In this document: positions 1 through 8,093 of the stretch, one piece after another | How positions within the stretch are numbered: the stretch's first letter is position 1 | How the letters are laid out: each line of letters begins with the position of its first letter | DNA from: Campylobacter volucris | Lineage (GTDB): Bacteria; Campylobacterota; Campylobacteria; Campylobacterales; Campylobacteraceae | NCBI RefSeq assembly: GCF_008011665.1 | Contig: NZ_VOWJ01000023.1 | Span: forward strand, 1 to 64,000 | Reading direction: 5' to 3' | DNA: 64,000 nucleotides | Made by a program: the position numbers and the translations under genes | The notes under the pieces: model-generated | What the model saw: only the letters and a program-made list of their open reading frames with translations | What the model was told of the DNA's origin: nothing | Database searches by the model: none

Positions 1-78
1 GATAGTGCTGTAATATCTGAAAATGTCAATCAAATTGCTAATGATATCTTAGAAGATGCTAAGAAGAAGAAGTTTTAG
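1..78 (+). CDS. Methyl-accepting chemotaxis protein, C-terminal end (partial)
   Basis: The window opens inside a reading frame that encodes 25 residues and stops at TAG 76-78. The tail reads ..ISENVNQIANDILEDAKKKKF. An alternating polar/hydrophobic helix that ends in a Lys-rich tail with a final Phe is what I would expect of the cytoplasmic signalling helix of Campylobacter Tlp-type chemoreceptors. Everything upstream is outside the window, so the ligand-binding domain and the receptor class cannot be judged. The assignment rests only on the similarity of this short tail. Confidence 0.6.
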   Translation, partial: DSAVISENVNQIANDILEDAKKKKF

Positions 79-210
79 TGTAAGCTAAAACTTTAAAGTT
101 TTAAAATATTACAAAATAATAAAACAATAATTTAAGTCTATATAAACAATATATAGACTTAAAAAAAATATATAAGCTTAAAAAACAAAATTTGAATTAA
201 AACTAAAAAA

Positions 211-246
211 GAAAACTTATAAAATTATATTCTGTCATAAGTTTTT
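211..246 (+). terminator. Possible terminator downstream of the chemoreceptor gene
   Basis: A 9-bp A/T stem (211-219 with 236-244, 16-nt loop) runs straight into TTTTTTAATT. It lies about 130 nt after the receptor stop codon. The stem has only one G-C pair, so the call is tentative. Confidence 0.35.
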
Positions 247-581
247 TAATTGTAGTTATTAGAGTAATAGCTAGTTTTGGTATTAAAAAATTTATATAGC
301 AAAGCATTAAATTGATAGCTTACTAACTTCGTAGATAAATAATTATTATTAAGATGATTTAGCTTAACTAATTACATTTAAACTATATATGTTTTTAAAC
401 ATATGCCATCTATTTTTAATTTGTAGTATTGGTTTATTTTCTGTTAATTCTTAAATTTATTAAATTTACAAAAATTAATTTTTATAAAATAGATTAAAAT
501 TATACTTTTATCCATATTTTTTAGAATTCTTTGTATTAAAAATTATAAAAAATTTTATGCAACTTTTTCAACTTTTTATTA

Positions 582-587
582 TATAAT
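582..587 (+). promoter_or_regulatory. sigma-70 -10 element for aspA
   Basis: A perfect TATAAT lies 49 nt before the aspA start and is preceded by phased T-runs (563-567, 573-577). That is the usual Campylobacter housekeeping promoter form, which lacks a fixed -35 box. The expected start of transcription is near 594, and AAGGAG sits at 625-630. Confidence 0.65.
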
Positions 588-636
588 ATCTACAAGTTTT
601 TAAATAAAACTTAAATAATCCCACAAGGAGAATATC

Positions 637-2031
637 ATGGGAACAAGAAAAGAACACGATTTTATTGGAGAGTTAGAAATTTCTGACGAAGTTTATTATG
701 GAGTACAAACTTTCAGAGCTTTGGAAAATTTCAAGATGAGTGGAAGAGCTTTAAAAGAATATCCATTTTTTGTAAAAGCCTTTGCTCAAGTTAAAAAAGC
801 CGCAGCTTTAGCAAATAAAGAATTAGGAACAGTTCCGGCTGATAGAGCTGATTATATTGTAAAAGCTTGCGATCGTATTATTGCGGGTGAATTTTTAGAT
901 CAATTTGTTGTTGATATGGTTCAAGGTGGTGCAGGTACTAGCACCAATATGAATGTTAATGAAGTAATTACCAATGTTGCCCTTGAAATGATGGGTCGCA
1001 AAAAAGGAGAATACCAATATCTTCATCCAAATGATAATACAAATTTTGGTCAATCAACAAACGATGCTTATCCAAGCTCTATTAAAGTAGCAGTTCATGC
1101 TAAAATGGGTAATTTATTAGAAGCTATGGAAATTCTAAAAAAAGAATTAGAAATTAAAGCAAAAGAATATAAAGATATTTTAAAAATAGGAAGAACAGAG
1201 CTTGAAGATGCCGTACCAACTACTTTAGGTAATACTTTCAATGCTTTTGCTAGCTATATTAAAAGCGATATAGAAAAAATCACACAAGCAAGAGAAACAA
1301 TGACTTATTTAAATTTAGGTGCGACAGCTATTGGAACAGGAATTTGTTGCCATCCTGATTATAAAAATGTAGTTGAAAAACACTTAAGTGCTATTACAAG
1401 AACCACTTTTAAACCAGCTGAAGACTTTATAGCTGCTACTCAAGATACTGCTGATTTTGTTCATGTAAGCGGTGTTTTAAAAACAGCCGCAACTAGACTT
1501 TCTAAAATAGCAAACGATTTGCGATTAATGAACTCAGGTCCTAGATGTGGATTGGGTGAGATTAACTTACCACAAATGCAACCAGGAAGCTCAATTATGC
1601 CAGGTAAGGTAAATCCTGTTATTCCTGAAGTTGTAGGTGAAGCTTGCTATGAAGTTATAGGTAATGATGTTACCATTACTCTATGCTCTGAAAGAGGAGA
1701 ATTTGAACTTAATGCATTTGAACCAGGTATTGCTTATGCATTATTTAATTCTTTAGTTTTACTAGAAAATGCTATGCTTACTTTAGCTAATAAAGCTATC
1801 AAACACTTAACAGCAAATCCTGAACAATGCAAAGAAACTATGTTTAATTCAGTAAGTTTAGTAACTGCTTTAAATCCTTACATAGGTTATGAAAAATCAG
1901 CTTCTATTGCAAAAGAAGCTTTAACAACAGGTAAAAAAGTCGGTGATATCTGTTTAGAAAGAGGATATTTATCAAAAGAAGAAATTGATAAAATTTTAAC
2001 TCCTGAAAATATGTTAAATCCAAAATTATAA
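637..2031 (+). CDS. aspA: Aspartate ammonia-lyase
   Basis: Cytoplasmic enzyme that deaminates L-aspartate to fumarate and ammonia. It feeds fumarate to the TCA cycle and to fumarate respiration. At 464 residues it is full length for the aspartase/fumarase superfamily. The family signature GSSIMPGKVNP lies at about residues 317-327 on the flexible catalytic loop, and an upstream GGAGTSTNMNVNEV segment matches the substrate-binding region. AAGGAG stands 6 nt before the ATG. dcuA follows 28 nt later on the same strand, so the two are probably cotranscribed. Aspartate use with C4-dicarboxylate exchange is a known Campylobacter pairing. Confidence 0.97.
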   Translation: MGTRKEHDFIGELEISDEVYYGVQTFRALENFKMSGRALKEYPFFVKAFAQVKKAAALANKELGTVPADRADYIVKACDRIIAGEFLDQFVVDMVQGGAGTSTNMNVNEVITNVALEMMGRKKGEYQYLHPNDNTNFGQSTNDAYPSSIKVAVHAKMGNLLEAMEILKKELEIKAKEYKDILKIGRTELEDAVPTTLGNTFNAFASYIKSDIEKITQARETMTYLNLGATAIGTGICCHPDYKNVVEKHLSAITRTTFKPAEDFIAATQDTADFVHVSGVLKTAATRLSKIANDLRLMNSGPRCGLGEINLPQMQPGSSIMPGKVNPVIPEVVGEACYEVIGNDVTITLCSERGEFELNAFEPGIAYALFNSLVLLENAMLTLANKAIKHLTANPEQCKETMFNSVSLVTALNPYIGYEKSASIAKEALTTGKKVGDICLERGYLSKEEIDKILTPENMLNPKL

Positions 2032-2059
2032 AAATTAAACAAAAAGGAGAAGTTTCACA

Positions 2060-3394
2060 ATGGATATTTCACTTATACTACAAATTGTAGTCTTTTTGGG
2101 TGCAATTTTCATAGGTATCCGTTTAGGTGGCATAGCAATAGGCTATGCTGGCGGATTAGGGGTGGTTATTTTAGGACTAGTTTTAGGTATGAAACCAGGC
2201 AATATTCCTTGGGATGTTATCTTGATTATTGCCGCAGCTATTGCTGCAATTTCAGCTATGCAACAGGCTGGTGGCTTAGATTATATGGTAAAAATTACTG
2301 AAAAAATTTTACGCAAACATCCAAGATTTATCAATTATCTTGCCCCAGCTTGTGGTTGGTTACTAACCTTGCTAGCAGGAACAGGTAACGCAGTGTTTTC
2401 ATTAATGCCAGTAGTAATTGATGTTGCAAAATCACAAAATATCAAACCTTCATCGCCGCTTTCGCTAATGGTAGTTGCTTCGCAAATTGGTATCACAGCT
2501 TCTCCAGTTAGTGCTGCTGTGGTGTATATGACAGGTGTTTTAGAACCCCTTGGATGGAGCTATCCTGTTTTACTTGGAATTTGGATTGTTACAACCTTTA
2601 TTGCTTGCATGGCTACAGCATTTATAGTAAGTTTAATCACCCCTATGGATCTTAGCAAAGATATCGTATATCAAGAACGCTTGCAGGCAGGTCTTGTAAA
2701 AAGTGCTTCAGATGTTTTACATAGCGAAGATAAACCAGGAGCAAAACTTTCAGTAGCAATATTTCTAATCACAGTATTATGTGTTGTTCTTTATGCTACA
2801 GCGATTTCAAATAACATCAAATGGATAGATCCAGTTGTCATCCCAAGAGATGCTGCTATTATGAGCTTTTTATTGACTGCTGCGACTTTGATTACATTTT
2901 TTTGTAAAGTTGAACCAGCTAAAATTTTAGATACCAGTGTTTTCAAATCAGGAATGACAGCTTGTGTATGCGTATTTGGCGTTGCTTGGCTTGGAAATAC
3001 TTTTGTTTCAGGACACGAATCGGCTATCAAAGATGTAGCAAGTGATTGGGTTAAACAAACTCCAGCTATGCTTGCAGTCGCATTTTTCTTTGCTAGTATG
3101 CTTTTATATTCTCAAGCAGCCACTGCAAAGGCTATTACTCCAGTTATTGTTACTGCATTAGGAATTTCTGTAACTAATCCAAATGATTCTTATATGCTAG
3201 TTGCTTGTTTTGCTGCTGTTTCAGCATTATTTGTTCTTCCAACTTATCCTACTTTATTAGGTGCAGTTCAAATGGATGATACAGGCACAACAAGAATTGG
3301 AAAATTTATTTTTAATCATTCTTTCTTTTTACCAGGTGTATTAGCTATTGCTATAGCAGTTTCTTTAGGATTTTTAGCCGTAGGAGTGATATAA
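2060..3394 (+). CDS. dcuA: Anaerobic C4-dicarboxylate transporter DcuA
   Basis: Inner-membrane antiporter of the Dcu family that takes up aspartate or fumarate in exchange for succinate. It has 444 residues, almost all in hydrophobic helices, with the DcuA/DcuB-like stretch TGNAVFSLMPVVIDVAKS at about 110-127 and a conserved QIGITASPVSAAVVYM segment. It is preceded by AAGGAG and directly follows aspA. Together they make a pathway from external aspartate to fumarate, with succinate exported after fumarate reduction. A hairpin terminator follows 6 nt after the stop. Confidence 0.95.
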   Translation: MDISLILQIVVFLGAIFIGIRLGGIAIGYAGGLGVVILGLVLGMKPGNIPWDVILIIAAAIAAISAMQQAGGLDYMVKITEKILRKHPRFINYLAPACGWLLTLLAGTGNAVFSLMPVVIDVAKSQNIKPSSPLSLMVVASQIGITASPVSAAVVYMTGVLEPLGWSYPVLLGIWIVTTFIACMATAFIVSLITPMDLSKDIVYQERLQAGLVKSASDVLHSEDKPGAKLSVAIFLITVLCVVLYATAISNNIKWIDPVVIPRDAAIMSFLLTAATLITFFCKVEPAKILDTSVFKSGMTACVCVFGVAWLGNTFVSGHESAIKDVASDWVKQTPAMLAVAFFFASMLLYSQAATAKAITPVIVTALGISVTNPNDSYMLVACFAAVSALFVLPTYPTLLGAVQMDDTGTTRIGKFIFNHSFFLPGVLAIAIAVSLGFLAVGVI

Positions 3395-3400
3395 GCCATA

Positions 3401-3433
3401 AACCACTTTTCAAAAAATGAAAAGTGGTTTTAC
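3401..3433 (+). terminator. Rho-independent terminator after dcuA
   Basis: A perfect 12-bp stem (3401-3412 with 3420-3431) with a 7-nt A-rich loop is followed by TTTT. It starts 6 nt after the dcuA stop codon and closes the aspA-dcuA transcript. Confidence 0.8.
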
Positions 3434-3539
3434 TTCTAATTATTTTTTTAATATCTTTATTTATAAAGTTACAATCTAAATTTTTACTATAGTGATTGAT
3501 TTATTTTATAATGCAAGAAATATTTTAATTTAAGTAGTA

Positions 3540-3616
3540 TGGTGTCAAGGGGGAGACTTGAACTCCCGACCTCCGGCTTATGAGACCAGCGCTCTAACCA
3601 GCTGAGCTACCCTGAC
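3540..3616 (-). tRNA. tRNA-Met (anticodon CAT)
   Basis: 77-nt cloverleaf on the minus strand with encoded CCA (TGG at 3540-3542). The 7-bp acceptor stem GTCAGGG/CCTTGAC has one G-T pair, the D-arm GCTCAGCTGGTTAGAGC and T-arm GGGAGTTCAAGTCTCCC are standard, and the anticodon loop is CTCATAA. The first pair is G-C, which argues against the initiator. Elongator Met and lysidine-modified Ile2 share CAT, and I cannot separate them by eye. Confidence 0.9.
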
Positions 3617-3640
3617 TTTCTAAAGTTAAAATAAGATGAA

Positions 3641-3646
3641 ATTATA
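3641..3646 (-). promoter_or_regulatory. -10 element of tRNA-Met
   Basis: The minus strand reads GTATAATTT here, a perfect TATAAT 25 nt upstream of the mature tRNA 5' end. That leaves a leader of about 18 nt. Confidence 0.5.
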
Positions 3647-3750
3647 CTTTATTTTGCTTAACATTTAATAAAAATTTTTATACGCTTTTATAATATTTTT
3701 ATATTTTTTGTGCTAAAAATATAAATTAAAAATTTTTAAGAAAGTTTTTT

Positions 3751-4398
3751 ATGCAGGTTAATTCTAACTATAATAACTCCTTTTACTTTCAGCAAAATTA
3801 CCATAAAGATAAAGAAGAAAATAAAGATTTTGAATTTTTAACTGAAAAATCACAAGAAAACACGCAGACAAAAGATAAAAAACAAGAAGAAGATAAAGAA
3901 AATACTCAAAAAGTTAATGGTAAAGATTTAACCGAAGAACAGGTAAGACAAGTAAGAGAACTTGAAAAAATTGATAGAGAAGTAAGAGCTCATGAAGCAG
4001 CTCACCAAGCAGCAGGTGGAGCATTAGCAGGAGCTGCTAGCTATGGTTATACTAGAGGGCCTGATAATAGGATGTATGCAGTCGAAGGCGAAGTGCCAAT
4101 TAGAATGCAAAAAGGTAATACTCCTGAAGAAACTATCGCAAATGCAATGCAAGTTATAGCTGCAGCAATGGCACCTGCTGACCCTAGCCCACAAGATTAT
4201 AAAGTCGCAGCAAATGCAATGCAAATGCAAAATGATGCTCGTATGGAACAAGCTCAATTAAAAGCACAAGAATTAAAAGAAAAAAACGAAGAAAACAAAA
4301 AAGAATTTGAGAAAAATTCAGATCCAAAAGCTATAAAAGCTTACACTCAAAACACTACGGATAATTCTTTAGGAAATCAATATAATAAAAGTCTTTAG
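3751..4398 (+). CDS. SprA-related putative metalloprotease (CJM1_0395 family)
   Basis: 215-residue soluble protein. The first ~60 residues are a charged, Gln/Glu/Lys-rich low-complexity region. The core, about 65-150, carries REVRAHEAAHQAAGGALAG, in which HEAAH is an HExxH zinc-protease motif, then a YAVEGEVPI segment and a helical C-terminus rich in Glu and Lys. This combination is characteristic of the SprA-related family, for which I know no proven substrate. There is no signal peptide. The gene sits alone between two oppositely oriented tRNA genes, and its stop codon abuts the 3' end of tRNA-Ser. An inverted repeat (3700-3708/3715-3723) lies in its AT-rich promoter region. Confidence 0.75.
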   Translation: MQVNSNYNNSFYFQQNYHKDKEENKDFEFLTEKSQENTQTKDKKQEEDKENTQKVNGKDLTEEQVRQVRELEKIDREVRAHEAAHQAAGGALAGAASYGYTRGPDNRMYAVEGEVPIRMQKGNTPEETIANAMQVIAAAMAPADPSPQDYKVAANAMQMQNDARMEQAQLKAQELKEKNEENKKEFEKNSDPKAIKAYTQNTTDNSLGNQYNKSL

Positions 4399-4486
4399 TG
4401 GCAGAGAGGAAGGGATTTGAACCCTCGGTGAGTTACCCCACACACGCGTTCCAGGCGTGCTCCTTCGACCGCTCGGACACCTCTCT
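4399..4486 (-). tRNA. tRNA-Ser (anticodon GGA)
   Basis: 88-nt class II tRNA on the minus strand with encoded CCA (TGG at 4399-4401). The acceptor stem AGAGAGG/CCTCTCT is fully paired, the anticodon loop is CTGGAAC, and a long variable arm marks it as a serine tRNA. Its 3' end directly adjoins the stop codon of the opposing metalloprotease gene, so there is no spacer between the convergent genes. Confidence 0.93.
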
Positions 4487-4496
4487 AAAAAATAAA

Positions 4497-4502
4497 ATTA
4501 TA
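4497..4502 (-). promoter_or_regulatory. -10 element of tRNA-Ser
   Basis: The minus strand carries TATAAT 11 nt upstream of the mature tRNA 5' end. This is close enough that the primary transcript would have only a few leader nucleotides. Confidence 0.45.
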
Positions 4503-4530
4503 ACTTAATTTTAAATTTAAAGCAAAAAAT

Positions 4531-4556
4531 AATTTATATTATGCATAATATAAATT
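4531..4556. promoter_or_regulatory. 26-bp perfect palindrome upstream of the 4585 gene
   Basis: Positions 4531-4543 and 4544-4556 are exact reverse complements with no spacer, centred on ATGCAT. The element lies between the divergent tRNA-Ser promoter and the ATG at 4585, overlapping where a promoter for the latter would be. It is a candidate operator. It does not match a Fur or PerR box well enough for me to name a regulator. Confidence 0.45.
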
Positions 4557-4584
4557 GCAAAATAAAAATAGAAAGCATCAAAAA

Positions 4585-5370
4585 ATGATTAAAATTATTT
4601 TTATAATACTAAATTTATTATATATTGCTTATGCTGAAAATATAAATTCCACGCAAATAAATGGTCAAGCATATGGTGTGACAGAAGATGAAGCAATAAA
4701 AAATGCCATAGATCAAGCACTAGAAAATAAAGGCTTTTCAAAACTTCATAATTTTAAATTTTCTTTTGATGGAAATTTTGATGTTGGCTACAATCAAGAC
4801 ATAAATTCAAGTAGCAATGGAAATTTTAATAGCTATGAAATTCAAGAATTAACCCGAGCCAACCCTTCGCAATTTTATGCAAAAGTGTTGGTTTATAAAA
4901 AATTAGATACTGAAACTAATTTTATCAAAGAGACATCTATCATTGTGATTAACACTCAAAAAGATATTTTATCTATCAAATTTGAACAAGAATTTTTAAA
5001 TTTATTATTGCAAGAAAAAACATTTAAAATTATTGATAGAACTGATATGGAAAATTACAAAAATGAAGAAGATGTTTTAAAAAAAGACAATAAAAACATA
5101 GAATTAATAAAATTTTATGCTGATTTAAAAGCAGATTTTTTACTTATACTGACTCCTAAAATCACAAATACGCAAAACGAAGGCTCTATGCAAATGTATG
5201 AAGTTGATATTAACTATGAATTGATAGATTGCAAAAATCAGCAAGTAAAACTATCTGATCAATTAAATTTTACTATGACTTCTACAAGCATACTTAGCAA
5301 ACAAAAAGCTTTTAAAAATATAGCAAAACAAATTGTCGATGATATATCTAAAAATTCATATTCTTTTTAA
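4585..5370 (+). CDS. Exported protein of unknown function, CsgG/FlgT-like
   Basis: I read the start as ATG 4585, because a signal peptide (MIKIIFIILNLLYIAYA, then ENINS) begins exactly there. An in-frame TTG lies 30 nt upstream. The mature ~244-residue protein has an N-terminal part with a GQAYGVTEDEAIKNAIDQA segment, resembling the FlgT N-terminal fold. The second half (about 120-255) has ETSIIVINTQKDI.. and KTFKIIDRTDMENY.., the alternating pattern of CsgG/LpoB-like periplasmic domains. That resemblance is by eye only. The gene stands alone, stops 5 nt before the convergent radical SAM gene, and has a 26-bp palindrome just upstream. No function is assigned. Confidence 0.5.
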   Translation: MIKIIFIILNLLYIAYAENINSTQINGQAYGVTEDEAIKNAIDQALENKGFSKLHNFKFSFDGNFDVGYNQDINSSSNGNFNSYEIQELTRANPSQFYAKVLVYKKLDTETNFIKETSIIVINTQKDILSIKFEQEFLNLLLQEKTFKIIDRTDMENYKNEEDVLKKDNKNIELIKFYADLKADFLLILTPKITNTQNEGSMQMYEVDINYELIDCKNQQVKLSDQLNFTMTSTSILSKQKAFKNIAKQIVDDISKNSYSF

Positions 5371-5375
5371 ACAAC

Positions 5376-6233
5376 CTAGTCAAAGCTTTTACTTTGCAAA
5401 AACGAACATCTTTTGCAAAGTTCAGCTTTTAAAATACCTTGTTTAAAATTTTCTTTTAAGTCTAAATACAAAGAAGAATTAAGCAATGTTTTAAAATCTT
5501 GTTTAAAACAATTTCCAAGTTTAATATCTGCTTTAACATCCAAACAACATGGCACCAAATTTCCATCACTTAAAATAGCAATTTGCTTATTTAGTGCATA
5601 GCAAGTCCCATTGGTTCTAATGATTTTATCTTTTAAAGATGGCCATTTAAAAAGCCTTGCTTGGTGCAAAATGATATATCTTGCTAAACGATTTTTTTCC
5701 TTACGAGTTTGAATTTTTACCCCAAAATACTTTTGCAAAAACTCATAAATGATATGATTTTGCATAGGTGCTTGAAAGTTTTTGTCTAAATTCCAAAGTC
5801 TTAAGTTGATAAAAAATGATTTTTGTTCTTGCTGATGAAAAAACATCAATTTTAAAATATTTTCAAAATATTTATCAAGACTTATTTTATTTTGAGATAA
5901 AAATGCACCCAAAGAAATATTTATTTGATGAATATTTTTTGTATTTAAAAGCATATTAATGTTTTCATCATCAAAATAAAATCCACTCGTAGTAAGCTCT
6001 ATTTGCATTTTATATTTTAAAGCAATATCCAAGTAAGCTTGTAAATTCTTATGCATTAAAGGATCACCTAAAACATGAAAAGTATATAATTTAGCCATAC
6101 CTTGCACACTTTTGCATATATGTTCAAATTTTTCAAGCTCCATACTTTTTCTTTGTCCTTTTTTACTTGGACAAAAATCACATTTTAAACCACAAATATC
6201 ACTTAACTCTATATAAATTTTTTCAAAGCGCAT
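5376..6233 (-). CDS. Radical SAM/SPASM domain protein
   Basis: 285-residue cytoplasmic protein. The N-terminus carries CGLKCDFC (Cys14, 18, 21), the CxxxCxxC cluster that binds the catalytic [4Fe-4S] and S-adenosylmethionine. A C-terminal Cys set (C..PCC..CKRC) fits a SPASM-type domain with auxiliary iron-sulfur clusters. Members of this class modify peptides or enzymes, and the substrate here cannot be deduced. Its start overlaps the end of mutY by 11 nt, so translation of the two is probably coupled. Having two iron-sulfur proteins in one operon is an association I recall from C. jejuni, not evidence of shared function. Confidence 0.75.
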   Translation of the reverse strand: MRFEKIYIELSDICGLKCDFCPSKKGQRKSMELEKFEHICKSVQGMAKLYTFHVLGDPLMHKNLQAYLDIALKYKMQIELTTSGFYFDDENINMLLNTKNIHQINISLGAFLSQNKISLDKYFENILKLMFFHQQEQKSFFINLRLWNLDKNFQAPMQNHIIYEFLQKYFGVKIQTRKEKNRLARYIILHQARLFKWPSLKDKIIRTNGTCYALNKQIAILSDGNLVPCCLDVKADIKLGNCFKQDFKTLLNSSLYLDLKENFKQGILKAELCKRCSFLQSKSFD

Positions 6234-7251
6234 GTATATACTTTTTATAAATTTCTAAAGCTTTTAAAGCTAATTTTGACAATGCTAAATTAGACAATTG
6301 TTCATAAGTAAAAAGCTCTTCATTTTTAATTTCAAAAAAATCATCTTGTGCAAAAAATACCTCTGCTGTGATTTTATATTTAGTATAAGAATGTTTAAAT
6401 TTGCCTATATAGATAGCATTCTTGTGATTTTTAAGCTCCAAAAAATTATACATATTAAAATACAACTTTTGTTTGCTTTTTTGAAGGACAAATTGATTAT
6501 TTTTTAATACCACATATAAAGATAAATCCAAATTTTCATAAGCTATTTTTTTCTTTATAGTGTATTTTTCATAATCAAATTTTGCTCCACAAAATTCCAA
6601 TAAAGGGCATATTTGACATTTTGCATTCTTTGGCAAACACACTAATGCTCCTATGTCTAGTAAAGCTTGATTGTGATCAAAAGAATTAGAATGATTTAAA
6701 AATTCTTTGGCCTTTTGAAAAAGAACTTTTAAAGAAGCATTCTCTAACTTATAAAATCTACTCAATACTCTTTTAATATTTGCATCCACAAAGGCTTCAT
6801 TTTGTAAAAAACCAAAACAAGCAATCGCTCCAGCACTATATGCGCCAATTCCAGGGAGTTTTTGCAAATCTTGCACATTGCTAGGCAACATAGAATTAAA
6901 TTCATTCACACAAATTTTTGCACTTTTATGTAAATTTCTAGCCCTTGTATAATACCCCAAACCTTGCCAAGCTTTTAAAACCTTATCTTCACTTGCATTA
7001 GCTAGTTTTTCTAAAGAATCAAATTGATTTAAAAATTGAAAATAATAATTTTGCAAAACACTTTTAACTTGAGTTTGCTGAAGCATTATCTCGCTTATAT
7101 ACACTCCATAAGCAGGATGAATATTTTTTAATTTATCCAAATGCTCTTTACTAGCATGAATTTTAAATTTTTCATGCAAAGTTCTCCATGGAAGAGCTTT
7201 TCTTCCATTATTTTCATACCATTTTAAAATGCTTTGATGAATTTGTTCCAT
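6223..7251 (-). CDS. mutY: A/G-specific adenine glycosylase
   Basis: Base-excision repair enzyme that removes adenine mispaired with 8-oxoguanine. It has 342 residues with all family landmarks in order: EIMLQQTQV with the catalytic Glu, the helix-hairpin-helix LQKLPGIGAYSAGAIA, the catalytic Asp in FVDANIKRVLSRF, and a C-x6-C-x2-C-x5-C [4Fe-4S] motif near residue 200. The C-terminal third fits the NUDIX-like domain that reads 8-oxoG. It is transcribed away from the 7339 gene and overlaps the radical SAM gene downstream. Confidence 0.95.
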   Translation of the reverse strand: MEQIHQSILKWYENNGRKALPWRTLHEKFKIHASKEHLDKLKNIHPAYGVYISEIMLQQTQVKSVLQNYYFQFLNQFDSLEKLANASEDKVLKAWQGLGYYTRARNLHKSAKICVNEFNSMLPSNVQDLQKLPGIGAYSAGAIACFGFLQNEAFVDANIKRVLSRFYKLENASLKVLFQKAKEFLNHSNSFDHNQALLDIGALVCLPKNAKCQICPLLEFCGAKFDYEKYTIKKKIAYENLDLSLYVVLKNNQFVLQKSKQKLYFNMYNFLELKNHKNAIYIGKFKHSYTKYKITAEVFFAQDDFFEIKNEELFTYEQLSNLALSKLALKALEIYKKYIHAL

Positions 7252-7338
7252 ATATAATTTATTTTCTAAATTTTTAAAGTATTATACAAAAAGCTTTATG
7301 TTAAAATATAAAATAATTTTTAAATTTAAGGATATAAA

Positions 7339-8085
7339 ATGAAAAGTTTTTTCAAAGGGCTTGGTATTGGGTTGCTATGTTTGGTGCTTTTTATATTAGG
7401 GGTAGTATTTAACACTGAATTTTTAGGATTAAAAAACCAAAATTTCAGTGCTTTGCAACTTACAAGAGATATTAAAGTATATAATGAAATCACGCCTAAT
7501 ATTTATAGAGCAAATTTAACCTTTAGCTCAAGTAATGAATTAAGTCAAAAAAACTCGATCGATCAAGAAGATAAAACACTCATTGCAAATACTTTTAAAG
7601 AACTTAGTGCTCGTATAGCTAAAGAAAATTTTTGCAAAGGTGGAAGCTATAGCTTAAAGCCAAATTATACTTATAACCAAGAAGAAAAAAAGATAAATGG
7701 TTATAATTTATACTCTAATTTTACATGCAATATCTCTAAAGAAAAAATTAAAGATTATGAAATTCTTAGCAAAGATTTAGAAAATATTATCACCAATAAT
7801 CCTTTGATTATTTTGCAAAATCAAGCTTTACAAGCTAGTTTTGATGAAAAAACTCTAGATGAAAATAAAGAAAAATTATATGAACTTGCTCTTAAAAAGG
7901 CTTATGAAAAAAATGAATATTATTCTAAAACCTTGTCTAAAATATGCTCTATAAAAAATATCAATTTTGATACAAACCAAGCAAGACTAATGAGTCTTAG
8001 TGCAAATTATGATAATTTGGTTTTACCTATAGCAGATAAACAAACACAAGAACTTGAAGCTAAGATTATATTTGAATGTAAATAA
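7339..8085 (+). CDS. Membrane-anchored periplasmic protein, SIMPL (DUF541)-like
   Basis: 248 residues: one N-terminal transmembrane segment (about 5-27, GLGIGLLCLVLFILGVVF) with the remainder predicted in the periplasm. The body repeats long amphipathic helices and beta strands of the type seen in SIMPL/DUF541 proteins (an early RANLTFSSSN strand, a late ALKKAYEKNEYYSKTLSKI helix). AAGGA precedes the ATG. ung follows 8 nt after its stop, so the two likely share a transcript, though no functional link is evident. The family call is by eye and the role is unknown. Confidence 0.5.
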   Translation: MKSFFKGLGIGLLCLVLFILGVVFNTEFLGLKNQNFSALQLTRDIKVYNEITPNIYRANLTFSSSNELSQKNSIDQEDKTLIANTFKELSARIAKENFCKGGSYSLKPNYTYNQEEKKINGYNLYSNFTCNISKEKIKDYEILSKDLENIITNNPLIILQNQALQASFDEKTLDENKEKLYELALKKAYEKNEYYSKTLSKICSIKNINFDTNQARLMSLSANYDNLVLPIADKQTQELEAKIIFECK

Positions 8086-8093
8086 AATTACAA

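Larger units (their letters stand above)
79..636. other. 558-bp AT-rich intergenic region upstream of aspA
   Basis: I see no convincing gene on either strand. The region holds a perfect 13-bp inverted repeat (131-143/151-163, 7-nt loop), a weaker 9-bp stem (211-219/236-244) followed by a T-run that could terminate the chemoreceptor transcript, and the aspA promoter near its right end. The rest is low-complexity A/T with stops in all frames. Confidence 0.6.

Noticed and set aside
79-636. Decayed gene in the long spacer before aspA
   Set aside because: No frame longer than a few dozen codons and no recognisable protein fragment on either strand.
4531-4556. Naming the palindrome as a Fur or PerR box
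   Set aside because: The spacing and core do not match either consensus closely, and the downstream gene has no visible iron or peroxide role.
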